64,000 nucleotides of DNA from NCBI GenBank assembly GCA_030697555.1, contig JAUYPV010000005.1, positions 1-64,000 on the forward strand. Direction: 5' to 3'. Below are positions 8,978-16,576 of the stretch, piece after piece. Position 1 is the stretch's first letter; each line of letters begins with the position of its first letter. A program made the translations under genes and the position numbers. This stretch comes from Hyphomonadaceae bacterium. GTDB taxonomy: Bacteria > Pseudomonadota > Alphaproteobacteria > Caulobacterales > Hyphomonadaceae. The notes beneath the pieces were generated by a model. It saw only the letters and a program-made list of their open reading frames with translations, had not been told where the DNA came from and ran no database searches.

Positions 8978-10270
8978 ATGGTTGGGAAACTTGGCCCTGG
9001 CGCGTTTGCGGGGCTTTTGCTGCTGGCCGCCTGTACGCCGCTCGGCCTCAACACCGCCAGCACCGACATCACCCATCGCGAAGAGACATCGCCTGCCGTG
9101 CTCGCGGCGTTCAAGGGCGATCCGGCGGTGACGACAGCCGAGGAATGGACGGTGCGTCGCGCCCCGCTGCTGAAGAAAGCCTTCGAGGACGAGGTCTACG
9201 GACCGGTTCCCGTGGAGCTGGATGGCGTGGAGATCGGCCGCCGCGTGGTCGATGCCAACTATGCGGGCGGGGCGGGCACGCTCGAAGAGATCAATGTACG
9301 GATCGGGCCGGGACCGGATGGGCCGAGCTTCCGCATCGCGCTGGCCCTGCCGAAGGGGGTTGCGCCCGGCGCGAAGGTCCCGCTGCTGATCAACGAGAAT
9401 TTCTGCGGCAATGCCGGGACGATGGGGTCGGAAGCCCTGTCGGACGGCGGCTGCATGGACGAGGGCTTCGAGGCCTCGGTGATCCGGCTGATCTTCGGCA
9501 AATATATCATCAAGGGTCCGAACGCGGACATTCTCAAACGCGGCTACGCCTACGCTACACTCTTCGCCGGACCGTTTGCAGCGGACGATGCGGCGGTGTC
9601 GAAAACACAGCTCGAAGTTCTCGCGAAGCTGCTGCCGGCCGACCGCGGGCCAAATGGTGTGGTGGCCGTTTGGGCGGCTGCGTTCAGCTGGTCGCTGGAT
9701 GTGTTGGAGGCAGATTCGCGCATCGATGCGTCGAGGACGGCTGTGTGGGGCCACTCCCGGCAGGGCAAGGCGGCGCTCCTGGCGGCGGCGTTCGACCCGC
9801 GCATCGAGGCAGTGATCCCGCTGCAGCCGGGCAAGGGCGGGGCGGCGCTGACGCGCTCCTATGCCGGCGAAAGCGTGAAGCAGATCACCAAGGCCTATCC
9901 GCACTGGTTCTCGCCGGCCTATGCGGCCTATGCAGACCGGGAACTGGACATACCAGTGGACCAGCACCAATTGCTGGCGCTGGTGGCGCCGCGCCCAATG
10001 ATGCTGGGCAACGGCTGGAAAGATGTGTGGTCGGACCCCAACGGGACGTTCCGCGCAGCGGTTGCGGCCGACCCGGTCTATAAGCTGCTGGGAGCGAAGG
10101 GCCTCACGCAGACGGGGCTGAAGGACAAGCCCAATGGCGGCGAGCTGGAGTTCTTCATCCGCTCGGGAGGTCACGGCGTGCGCATCGCCGACTGGGACGA
10201 GATGCTGGATTTTCTGGACCGGTGGTTCGAAAAGAGCTCTGCCGCAGCTGAGCCTAAACTTTCTCACTGA
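8978..10270 (+). CDS. CE15-like glucuronoyl esterase lipoprotein (putative)
   Basis: Exported serine hydrolase. The N-terminus is a lipoprotein signal ending LLLLAACTP; an ATG at 8978 with GGGGAG upstream puts the signal peptide at the true N-terminus, although a GTG at 8957 is also in frame. The nucleophile motif GHSRQGKAALLAAAFD matches the G-x-S-R-x-G-K pattern of carbohydrate esterase family 15, and LVAPRPMMLGNG and GHGVRIADWDEMLDF fit the acid and His regions. CE15 enzymes cleave ester bonds between glucuronoxylan and lignin alcohols. The specific substrate is inferred only. Its 3' end overlaps the convergent coq7 by 17 bases. Confidence 0.75.
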   Translation: MVGKLGPGAFAGLLLLAACTPLGLNTASTDITHREETSPAVLAAFKGDPAVTTAEEWTVRRAPLLKKAFEDEVYGPVPVELDGVEIGRRVVDANYAGGAGTLEEINVRIGPGPDGPSFRIALALPKGVAPGAKVPLLINENFCGNAGTMGSEALSDGGCMDEGFEASVIRLIFGKYIIKGPNADILKRGYAYATLFAGPFAADDAAVSKTQLEVLAKLLPADRGPNGVVAVWAAAFSWSLDVLEADSRIDASRTAVWGHSRQGKAALLAAAFDPRIEAVIPLQPGKGGAALTRSYAGESVKQITKAYPHWFSPAYAAYADRELDIPVDQHQLLALVAPRPMMLGNGWKDVWSDPNGTFRAAVAADPVYKLLGAKGLTQTGLKDKPNGGELEFFIRSGGHGVRIADWDEMLDFLDRWFEKSSAAAEPKLSH

Positions 10271-10787
10271 TGCGGATCGCAAGGCGGCAGCCTGTGCGGA
10301 TCAGGGCCGAGAGCAGAGGATAGCCCGGCGCCTGGGCTGCGCCCTCAGCGGCGGCGAGTTCCTTGTGGGCGACTTCCTCCTCGCGGAATTTCGAGAGCTT
10401 GGCGGCGAGCTCGGTATCACCTGAAGCTTCGAACTCGGCGACCTGATCGCCATAGTGTTCCTCGATCACTGTCTCCACCGCTTCGGTGCAGGCGTGGGCT
10501 GCCTTCTCGCCGAGCAGGGCGGTGGCGGCGCCCAGCGCGAAGCCGGCGGCGTTCCACACCGGCGAGAGAGCGGTGGGGCGCACTTGGCCAGAGGCTAGCA
10601 GCTTGTCGAAGGCGTCGAGATGCGCCTGTTCCTGGTGCGCCATTTCCTGGAGCTGGCCGGTGATGCGCTCATGGCCTGCGCGGCGCTGGAACACGGCGAG
10701 CTGGCCACGATAGATCGCGACGGCGCCGTATTCTCCAGCGTGGTCGACACGAAGCATTTCGTGGCGGCGGTTGTCAGACATGCTCAT
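10254..10787 (-). CDS. coq7: demethoxyubiquinone hydroxylase Coq7
   Basis: Di-iron monooxygenase that hydroxylates demethoxyubiquinol in ubiquinone synthesis. The 177-aa protein shows the two E/E-x-x-H iron-binding repeats: RVDHAGEYGAVAIYRGQ with MAHQEQAHLDAF, and VIEEHYGDQ with REEEVAHKEL. Coq7 is a peripheral inner-membrane four-helix bundle. The start (ATG 10785-10787; a second ATG is two codons on) overlaps the end of dsbB by 14 bases, so the two genes are likely translationally coupled. The stop overlaps the convergent esterase. Confidence 0.95.
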   Translation of the reverse strand: MSMSDNRRHEMLRVDHAGEYGAVAIYRGQLAVFQRRAGHERITGQLQEMAHQEQAHLDAFDKLLASGQVRPTALSPVWNAAGFALGAATALLGEKAAHACTEAVETVIEEHYGDQVAEFEASGDTELAAKLSKFREEEVAHKELAAAEGAAQAPGYPLLSALIRTGCRLAIRISEKV

Positions 10788-11343
10788 GCGCTTCAGATGA
10801 TACACGAACCGGTTCGTTGGCGGTATCGGTGCGCATCGGGCGCGAGGCGGCCATGAGGCTGCCGACGGCGAGCGCCAGCGATACGAACGCGTTTGCGCCG
10901 GCCATCGACAGGCCCCATTCCACGTTGGGGACGCGGAAGGGCGCATCAGCGCAGGAGGCGACGGCGATCGGCTTGCCGAGCTTCCCCCAGAGATCACTCT
11001 CCGGATCGAGCGTGCCGGACGCGACGCAGCCTTCGAGCGCGGGCAAGATTTTCCACTCGACCAGCGCGTGCCAACCAGCGATGAAGGCACCCACGAGGAA
11101 GACAACGCCCAGCAGCAAGCAGGTGGCCGACATCAATCCCGGCCGCGCGCCCCGCCAGTTGATGCCGATCGAAACAAGGGCAATCGCGCCTGCGGCCATG
11201 TAGGCGTAACGCTGCCACCAGCACATCTGGCATGGCGCAAAATGCAAAAAGATCTCAACTGCGTAAGCGGTTGCCATCACGGCAGCGCACGCCAGCAGGG
11301 CGATGAAGGGCCACTTCGCCCGGTCGAGCGGCATTCTCTCCAT
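10774..11343 (-). CDS. disulfide bond formation protein DsbB family
   Basis: Inner-membrane quinone oxidoreductase that re-oxidises DsbA. It has 189 aa with four predicted TM helices; the first periplasmic disulfide is in PCQMCWWQRYAY and the second pair in ALEGCVASG and IAVASCADAPF. These positions fit the alphaproteobacterial DsbB branch, which has a longer second loop than E. coli. Sits directly upstream of coq7 with a 14-base overlap, linking quinone synthesis and a quinone-using enzyme in one transcript. Confidence 0.9.
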   Translation of the reverse strand: MERMPLDRAKWPFIALLACAAVMATAYAVEIFLHFAPCQMCWWQRYAYMAAGAIALVSIGINWRGARPGLMSATCLLLGVVFLVGAFIAGWHALVEWKILPALEGCVASGTLDPESDLWGKLGKPIAVASCADAPFRVPNVEWGLSMAGANAFVSLALAVGSLMAASRPMRTDTANEPVRVSSEAHEHV

Positions 11344-11514
11344 GACTCGACGTTATCCCCCGGGGGGAGGGCAGCAATGCGACCAAACGGCAGGGGCTGT
11401 TGGCGTTACGAGGGTTACTTGGTGGTATCGTGATGCTGCGGCTGCTTCCATCTGGCCCGGTGCGTGCTAGGTCCGGTCCAAACGGCTCGCCAGACAAGGG
11501 AACAGGCCTGATCC

Positions 11515-12168
11515 ATGACGGAAGCGACCCAAACCGCGCCCGCCGCCGCCGCCGGCCCGACCCCCGTTCACGGCAAGGCCAAGGGCCCCCTCGGCGGGCT
11601 CTACAACTGGGTGATCAAGCTCGCTGGCAGCAAGCATGCCGAGCCGTGGCTGTTCGGGATCTCGTTCGCCGAGAGTTCGTTCTTCCCCATCCCGCCCGAC
11701 GTGATGCTGGCGCCGATGTGCTTTGCACGGCCGGAGCGGGCCTATCGCTACGCGATCGTCTGCACCGTTGCCTCGGTCTTCGGCGCTCTCCTCGGCTATG
11801 CGATCGGCTACTGGCTGTTCGAAAGCGTCGGTTCGCAGATCATCTCGCTGTTCGGATACGGCGGAAAAGAAGACGAGCTGCGCGCCTCTTACGCCGAGGC
11901 GGGCGTATGGATCATCTTCCTCAAGGGCATTACACCCATCCCGTTCAAGCTGGTCACCATCGTCTCGGGCGCGATGGCCTTCGACCTGCCGATCTTCGTC
12001 GCCGCCTGCGTGGTTACCCGCGGCATCCGCTTCTTCCTCGTTGCATGGCTGTTCAAGACCTTCGGGCCCACCCTCGCGCCCATGATCGAAAAGCGTATCG
12101 GCCTGTTCATGCTGCTTTTCGTCGTGGTGCTGGTGGGCGGCTTCATCGTCGCATCGCAGCTTCACTAG
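11515..12168 (+). CDS. YqaA-type DedA/VTT-domain membrane protein
   Basis: Integral membrane protein of 217 aa in the SNARE-associated/VTT (DedA) superfamily, YqaA branch. Seen: an N-terminal ~35-residue soluble Ala/Pro-rich stretch, re-entrant-loop motif ISFAESSFFPIPPDVMLAPM, four or five hydrophobic segments, and the second conserved loop FLKGITPIPFKLVTIVSGA. DedA proteins are implicated in lipid-carrier recycling and membrane homeostasis; no specific substrate can be read from the sequence. It is divergent from dsbB. Confidence 0.85.
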   Translation: MTEATQTAPAAAAGPTPVHGKAKGPLGGLYNWVIKLAGSKHAEPWLFGISFAESSFFPIPPDVMLAPMCFARPERAYRYAIVCTVASVFGALLGYAIGYWLFESVGSQIISLFGYGGKEDELRASYAEAGVWIIFLKGITPIPFKLVTIVSGAMAFDLPIFVAACVVTRGIRFFLVAWLFKTFGPTLAPMIEKRIGLFMLLFVVVLVGGFIVASQLH

Positions 12169-12190
12169 GCGCCAGAAAGCGGAAATTCGA

Positions 12191-12430
12191 TCAAAATTTC
12201 TGCAATCCGTGAACCGGATGTTTGCGATCTTTGCCGAGGATGGCCTCGCGCGCCGGATAGTCGGCCGCGCTTTCGGGGTTGTCCCAATGCGTACGCTTCG
12301 CCAGATTCAGGGTCAGATCCAGGCCGTTTCCCTGCGCACGCTGTCCCAGCACCACGCGCAGCTGGTCATTTCGGTGATCCTCGGTGCGTATCTGAGCCTC
12401 CGGCTCGTCGCGCAGGGTTCGATCGCAGGC
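12191..12430 (-). pseudogene. possible gene remnant, unidentified
   Basis: The stretch between the YqaA gene and tRNA-Leu is 353 bases long with no confident gene. On the minus strand one frame ending TGA at 12191 has coding-like codon use over ~70 codons (includes DQLRVVLGQRAQGNGLDLTL and THWDNPESAADYPAREAILG) but no ATG/GTG/TTG start with a ribosome site upstream; the frame simply runs into the tRNA. The plus-strand alternative (ATG 12215) has poorer codon use. I read it as a possible 3' remnant of a lost gene. Confidence 0.28.
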
Positions 12431-12474
12431 TAAGGCCGGTTCACGCCTTTCAGGCTCACCATCCTTCAGGCTCT

Positions 12475-12502
12475 TTGACTCGATCTTCGGTTGCGCTAAC
12501 AC
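12475..12502 (+). promoter_or_regulatory. candidate promoter of tRNA-Leu
   Basis: TTGACT at 12475-12480 and TAACAC at 12497-12502 are separated by 16 bases and lie 20-47 bases before the tRNA 5' end, matching a sigma-70-like arrangement common for alphaproteobacterial stable RNA genes. Confidence 0.5.
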
Positions 12503-12521
12503 CGCCGCTCGCTTCGACCGT

Positions 12522-12608
12522 GCGGGAGTGGCGGAATTGGCAGACGCAGAGGACTCAAAATCCTCCGTCCGTAAGGATTTGTGGGTTCGACCCCCACCTC
12601 CCGCACCA
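12522..12608 (+). tRNA. tRNA-Leu (anticodon CAA)
   Basis: An 87-nt class II tRNA. The acceptor stem GCGGGAG pairs perfectly with CTCCCGC; discriminator A and CCA are encoded (12605-12608). The anticodon arm is GAGGA-CTCAAAA-TCCTC with anticodon CAA at 12556-12558, reading UUG. A long variable arm follows (CGTCCGTAAGGAT), then T-arm GTGGG-TTCGACC-CCCAC. No integrase or duplicated 3' end was seen nearby, so it does not look like a used integration site. Confidence 0.97.
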
Positions 12609-12656
12609 GCGTCAAATCGGCAGGACCCAGAAATCTGCACTCAAGGACGACAGGCC

Positions 12657-13046
12657 TCAGTGCTTGTGGCTGCGTCCACACATCAGGTGGATCGCTTCCC
12701 CCATCCACATGAGACGGACCCCGGAGCTCCAGGACAACGAATGCGCGCCATCGCTCCAAACAATCTGCACCGGGCCCGGCTCTCGCGGCTGGACCGGAAG
12801 GCGATAGATGACGCCATGTACGGAAACGACGGCCGAAAGGACAGCTTCGTTGCCTTCAAAGGCGAGCACAAGTTGGCTGCCGTCCTGGCAGCCGAAAGTC
12901 ACACCCCTAGACTGATCGAAATTCGACTGCGAGGGGGCCTGCTGAGGCGTCTGTCCGGAGGCCAGCAGAAAATTTTCCGGCGCGATGGCGCAGGGAAGCA
13001 ACACACAAAGCGCGATGGCCTGCAGGTGTCGTTGCGCGTGTCTCAT
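12657..13046 (-). CDS. MliC-like C-type lysozyme inhibitor domain protein
   Basis: Small exported protein, 129 aa from ATG 13044-13046; a longer form from 13097 would add 17 residues before the signal peptide (HLQAIALCVLLPCAIA). The mature part resembles the MliC/PliC fold: VTFGCQDGSQLVLAFEG at the start of the domain and LSWSSGVRLMWMGEAIHLMC at its end, with the conserved pair of cysteines. MliC binds host or protist lysozymes in the periplasm or outer membrane. There is no lipobox before the domain, so the protein may be periplasmic. No strong ribosome site was seen. Confidence 0.65.
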   Translation of the reverse strand: MRHAQRHLQAIALCVLLPCAIAPENFLLASGQTPQQAPSQSNFDQSRGVTFGCQDGSQLVLAFEGNEAVLSAVVSVHGVIYRLPVQPREPGPVQIVWSDGAHSLSWSSGVRLMWMGEAIHLMCGRSHKH

Positions 13047-13142
13047 CCAGGTCAAAATAGCTAGTCCCCTTCGGCAGACCCTATGGTCCTTCAGCATGGC
13101 GGCGCAAGCAACAGCGCTACGCGCCTTTTCGCGTATACCAGC

Positions 13143-13454
13143 CTACCAGCGTCTCTTCCCGGTGACGGTCTCGAACCAAAGGCGGAAATCGCCCATCAGA
13201 CTGAAGCCCGGATATTTGAAAGTGGCGGGCTGGTTCTTTTCAAAGAAGAAGTGGCCGACCCAGGCGAAGCCATAGCCGATAAAGGGGGCCGCGATCGCAA
13301 AGCGCCAGTCGCGCAACACTATCGCGGCGATGAGTGAGCCGATCACCAGAGTCGTGCCGACGACATGCAGACGCCGGCTGATGGGGTTGATGTGCTCCGT
13401 CAGGTAGAACGGGTAGAACTCCCGGAATGTCCGATATCGCTGGGCGTCCGCCAT
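13143..13454 (-). CDS. DUF962 / Mpo1-like membrane protein
   Basis: 103-aa protein of the YGL010w/Mpo1 family. It carries FREFYPFYLTEHINPISRRLHVVGT, a double hydrophobic hairpin (TLVIGSLIAAIVL and FAIAAPFIGYGFAWVGHFFFEKN) and the C-terminal PATFKYPGFSLMGDFRLW typical of the family. Yeast Mpo1 is an Fe-dependent 2-hydroxy fatty acid dioxygenase that uses conserved His residues, several of which are present here; the bacterial role is untested. Confidence 0.85.
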   Translation of the reverse strand: MADAQRYRTFREFYPFYLTEHINPISRRLHVVGTTLVIGSLIAAIVLRDWRFAIAAPFIGYGFAWVGHFFFEKNQPATFKYPGFSLMGDFRLWFETVTGKRRW

Positions 13455-13506
13455 GGCGCGATGATCGCGCGGGACGTGGCGTCCGGCAAGCTGGTGGGAA
13501 GATGGA

Positions 13507-13691
13507 TCAGTCGAGGAAGGAGATGACGTTCGTCTCTTCGGTCTCGCCCGTATCCGGGTTCACTCTGACGTCGCGGGTCATCGAGCCGCGGTCTTCGGCA
13601 GACACTACGCGCACATCCGCCGGGGCGGTCATGAATACGGTGAAGGCTCCCAGGCTCCCAGGCTCGCGGCCGCAAGGAAGATGGCGTTCAT
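13507..13691 (-). pseudogene. small exported protein gene frameshifted by an 8-bp duplication
   Basis: From ATG 13691 the frame reads MNAIFLAAASLGAWEPS and stops within 21 codons; from about 13640 another frame reads MTAPADVRVVSAEDRGSMTR and on to a natural end NVISFLD at 13507. Between them the 8-mer GGCTCCCA (plus strand) is present twice in tandem at 13645-13660, followed by GGCT. Removing one copy joins the frames exactly into a 58-residue protein with a hydrophobic N-terminal segment (AIFLAAASLGAFTVFMTAPA) and an acidic C-terminus with a VNPDTGETEETN motif. Either a recent inactivation or a slipped-strand on/off switch; an internal ATG at 13632 could make the 41-residue tail alone. Family unknown. 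Confidence 0.6.
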
Positions 13692-13749
13692 GGGGGTAAC
13701 TCCCTCTGTTCGATGGGCTAACCCATGAGAGGGGTGGGAGTTCCGGCCA

Positions 13750-15330
13750 CTAAACCTGTGTCAGGAGTTCCTTTGACACACGCTCGCCCGCGTCCACCGC
13801 ACCATTCATGAAACCAACTGATTCGGCGCTGGTGTGTTCGCCAGCGAAGAACAGTCGGCCGTCGAGTTCGGTCTGGGCGGCATATTCGAGGAAGTGCGTG
13901 TATTGGCCGACCATGCAGCCGGCATAACTCGCCTTGGTGTGCGGATGGTTCGGCCAGAAGAAGCTGGCGCGGACGTTGGGCGTGAGTGCGGCGCCAAGTT
14001 CGGGCGAGAAGGTGTCGAGCCCTTTTTGAAGGGTCGCAAGCGCGCCGGACTCCTCGCCCTTCGCGGGCGCGCCGGAGAGGAAGTTGGTCAGCACGCCGCC
14101 CTTGCCCTCCTGGCCGACGCTGGTGTCCCAGACGATCTGGAAGCCGCGATCGGAATAAATTGAGCCGGAGAGCGGCGCATTGATGCCGTTGAGCGAGCCG
14201 GTCCACGGGCGCGACGACGTGCCGACCATCAGCTTGGCGTTGACGCCATAGCCGAGCTCGTTGATGGCGCGCATCTTCTCGGCGCTGAGGCCGAGCCCGC
14301 CGAGGCCTTTGACGTCGCGCAGGCGTGTGAAAGGTAGGGCGAGCACGACGCGCGTGAAACTCTTTTCGATCGTGGCGCCGTCCTGCGTCTTGAAGCTCAG
14401 CTTGAAGCCGTCGCCATCGCGGTCGATCGAAGTGAGTTCATGGCGCAGGTTGACAGAGCTGCGCTCGGCCAGCGGCGCGGTGGAGAGGCGTGCCGTGAGC
14501 GTCTCGGGCAGCGTGCCGGAGCCGCCAGCAATGCGATGCGCCTCGTCGCTGTCGCCGAACATGGAGAAGGCCTCGTTGGTATCGACGCCGATGAAGTCGA
14601 CTAGGTTGAGCGAGGATTGCTGGTCGAGCGGGATGCCGTATTCGCCGTGATAGGCGAGCGCGAGAAGGTCGATCACCCAGCGGTCGGTCGACCTGGCGAG
14701 GCTTTCGAGGTATTTCGACAGGGGCAGGGCGTCGAGTTCGAGGGCGCGGGGCGTCCAGTTGTCCTCGGCGTCGAGGAGGTCGGCTTGGTCAGCGGCGATG
14801 CGCGCAGCAACCGGGATGAAGGCGCCGGTCTGCGAGGCGGGATCGACCAGATCGCTCATCGTGTAGGTCTTGCCGCCGAAGTCGAAGAGGTCGGTTGCGG
14901 CGTCGCCCTCGGCGCGCAGGCGCTGGATCGAGATACCGAGTTCGCCGCAGAGATCGATCAGCGCCTTGTGGTTGGAATCGACCAATTCGCCCCCGAGTTC
15001 GCAGAACTGCCCCTCAGGCGTGAAATTGCGCAGCGTGTACATGCGCCCGCCGGTGCGGCCGCTCGATTCGTAGATTTCGGTGGCTCGGCCGGCATTGGCG
15101 AGCCGCCAGGCGATGACGAGGCCCGAAGTGCCCGCGCCGATGATGGCGGTGGCGTCCGACCGCGTGGCGGCGGGTCCAGATTTCGGTGTGCAGGCCGCCG
15201 CGGCGGCCATCAGCGCCAGCGCCGTGCGCCGGCTGATGGCGCGCGGTCCTGGCGGCGGCGCATCGGGCAGGGCGAGACGCGCGCGCGTGAGCGCCGTGCG
15301 AACGCGGCCGAAAAGCTGTGTGCGTGCCAT
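13750..15330 (-). CDS. flavin monoamine oxidase family protein (Tat-exported)
   Basis: FAD-dependent amine oxidase, 526 aa from ATG 15328-15330 with a good GGGAGGGA ribosome site. The N-terminus has a twin-arginine signal (ISRRTALALMAAAAACTP) that also shows a lipobox-like AAAC, so it may be a Tat lipoprotein. Next comes the Rossmann FAD motif AIIGAGTSGLVIAWRLANAG with the GRTGGRM continuation, and at the C-terminus the flavin motif GRLFFAGEHTSAESVGFMNGAVDAG. The frame continues upstream of the start, but a terminator hairpin lies there. Substrate (biogenic amine, polyamine or amino acid) is not readable from sequence. Confidence 0.9.
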   Translation of the reverse strand: MARTQLFGRVRTALTRARLALPDAPPPGPRAISRRTALALMAAAAACTPKSGPAATRSDATAIIGAGTSGLVIAWRLANAGRATEIYESSGRTGGRMYTLRNFTPEGQFCELGGELVDSNHKALIDLCGELGISIQRLRAEGDAATDLFDFGGKTYTMSDLVDPASQTGAFIPVAARIAADQADLLDAEDNWTPRALELDALPLSKYLESLARSTDRWVIDLLALAYHGEYGIPLDQQSSLNLVDFIGVDTNEAFSMFGDSDEAHRIAGGSGTLPETLTARLSTAPLAERSSVNLRHELTSIDRDGDGFKLSFKTQDGATIEKSFTRVVLALPFTRLRDVKGLGGLGLSAEKMRAINELGYGVNAKLMVGTSSRPWTGSLNGINAPLSGSIYSDRGFQIVWDTSVGQEGKGGVLTNFLSGAPAKGEESGALATLQKGLDTFSPELGAALTPNVRASFFWPNHPHTKASYAGCMVGQYTHFLEYAAQTELDGRLFFAGEHTSAESVGFMNGAVDAGERVSKELLTQV

Positions 15331-15374
15331 TAGTCCCTCCCCGGGAGTCGAGGTGGGATAAAGGCAAATCGGGA

Positions 15375-15418
15375 AACAAGAAACAAGAAGGGCCGCGCGG
15401 CATTCGCCGGCGGCCCTT
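15375..15418 (-). terminator. rho-independent terminator behind the 26-codon ORF
   Basis: Inverted repeat AAGGGCCGC...GCGGCCCTT (15388-15418, with minor bulges) followed on the minus strand by a T-rich tract (CTTGTTTCTTGTTTCC). It separates the small ORF at 15512-15592 from the amine oxidase gene, and shows that the longer amine-oxidase start is wrong. Confidence 0.75.
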
Positions 15419-15511
15419 CCCGTCATTTGAGCGGGGACTTGCCCACCCTTCTTCAAGGGATTGGGACTTCAAGGGATCGCGCCGGTCATCCAGCGGCGAT
15501 TCCGAGCCCGA

Positions 15512-15592
15512 TCAGGCGATGCTGCGAACGAAGGTTGCTCCGAACATCAGATCGCTGGTCTGGGCGAGGCCCCGGCTCATAGTGACTGACAT
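15512..15592 (-). CDS. 26-aa ORF with an extended Shine-Dalgarno
   Basis: ATG 15590-15592 opens 26 codons (MSVTMSRGLAQTSDLMFGAT, then FVRSIA) ending in TGA. Upstream on the minus strand is AAAGGAGGTGATCC, spaced 1-2 bases from AATG, which is complementary to essentially the whole 3' tail of 16S rRNA (GGATCACCTCCTTT). A terminator follows ~95 bases downstream, so this would be a short monocistronic message. No leader-peptide amino-acid bias is seen. Function unknown; could also be a ribosome-binding decoy. Confidence 0.5.
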   Translation of the reverse strand: MSVTMSRGLAQTSDLMFGATFVRSIA

Positions 15593-15735
15593 TGGATCAC
15601 CTCCTTTCGCTAAGTTGACGATGGAGATGAGAGTGGGGGGCGTTGGCCGGTTGTGCAAGGGCGCAGGTGGGATGAGGTTGGTCGAGCGAGAAAATGCCTG
15701 ATTTCGGCGCAGGCTTGGGCATCTCCCAACTTATG

Positions 15736-16440
15736 CTAGCGCTCCATCACCTTTACGGCGCGCTCGGTCTGTAAATCGACGAGCAGGATGCGGCCTTCAT
15801 AGGTCGCGTAGAACTGCCCCTGCGGGGCAGGTGGCAACGAAAGGCTGGTAGGGTTCAGGATCACATAGTCCGAGCTTGCGCCGATCCGCGCGGTCGGCAG
15901 GCCGGGCCGAGGCGGGGGACGCGGTCCCAACGGCACGTCGGCGGTCGGATCGGTCGGTTGTGGCTCCAGCACTTTGACGACGAGTTCAGACGTGCGGTCG
16001 ACAAGGACGAAACGGCCATTGAGTCGCGCGTAGTATTGGCCTGGTGGGGCGGGCGGCAAGATGTACTGCTCGGGGTTCGTCACCACCAGACTGGAATAGG
16101 GCGCGATACGGCGGTTGGGCAGGGCAGTGTTCTCGAGCTGGCGCTGGCGCGCCACTTGCTCGCGCTCGAGTTCACCCTGAAGGATGATGCGGTCGCGTTC
16201 GCGCGCGTATTCGAGATCGCGAATGGCGCGGTCGGCGCCGGTAAAGCCGGAGTTGGGCGCGGCCATTCGGTCGAGTTCGCGCTGGCGCTGTGTTTCCAGA
16301 TTGTCGACGCGCCGCTGTTCGAAGGCTTGTTCCTGCTGCTGTAGCGCCTCAAAGCGCGGCAGCTCGTTAGTCTCCTGCGCGAAGGCGGGAGCAGCAATCA
16401 GCAAGGGGCTGAGAAACAAGGCAGCGAGCGCGGGTTTCAT
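15736..16440 (-). CDS. exported protein with two RcnB-like repeats
   Basis: 234 aa from ATG 16438-16440. A Sec signal peptide (MKPALAALFLSPLLIAAPAF, cleavage near AFA-QE), a Gln/Arg/Glu-rich probable coiled coil (about 25-110), and then two copies of one ~30-residue motif: LPPAPPGQYYARLNGRFVLV at about 140-175 and LPPAPQGQFYATYEGRILLV at 205-234. The motif resembles the C-terminal beta-hairpin of RcnB/CigR periplasmic proteins. The longer start at 16482 would put 14 residues before the signal peptide. Role not known. Confidence 0.7.
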   Translation of the reverse strand: MKPALAALFLSPLLIAAPAFAQETNELPRFEALQQQEQAFEQRRVDNLETQRQRELDRMAAPNSGFTGADRAIRDLEYARERDRIILQGELEREQVARQRQLENTALPNRRIAPYSSLVVTNPEQYILPPAPPGQYYARLNGRFVLVDRTSELVVKVLEPQPTDPTADVPLGPRPPPRPGLPTARIGASSDYVILNPTSLSLPPAPQGQFYATYEGRILLVDLQTERAVKVMER

Positions 16441-16505
16441 ACGAGCAATATAGCATCCCGGATGGCGGAATGCATCGACCACAATTCAGCACAAAAACAT
16501 GAGGA

Positions 16506-16534
16506 CTTCCCGGCCGCATAAGCGGGCCGGGAAG
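16506..16534 (-). terminator. strong hairpin between two envelope genes
   Basis: CTTCCCGGCC (16506-16515) pairs perfectly with GGCCGGGAAG (16525-16534). On the minus strand TTTTT comes only eight bases later, so termination of the lipoprotein gene at 16577 is likely but not certain. Confidence 0.5.
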
Positions 16535-16576
16535 CTGGGATCACCACTCAAACGGCTGTCGCCGGAGCGTGTGCGC

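Noticed and set aside
12522-12608. tRNA-Leu as an integration site of a genomic island
   Set aside because: No integrase, no direct repeat of the tRNA 3' end within the window.
13427-13699. 90-codon plus-strand ORF
   Set aside because: No ribosome site, atypical composition; the minus-strand reading restored by removing 8 bases explains the region better.
15331-15456. Longer start for the amine oxidase
   Set aside because: It would translate through the terminator hairpin at 15388-15418 and place 42 residues before a twin-arginine signal.
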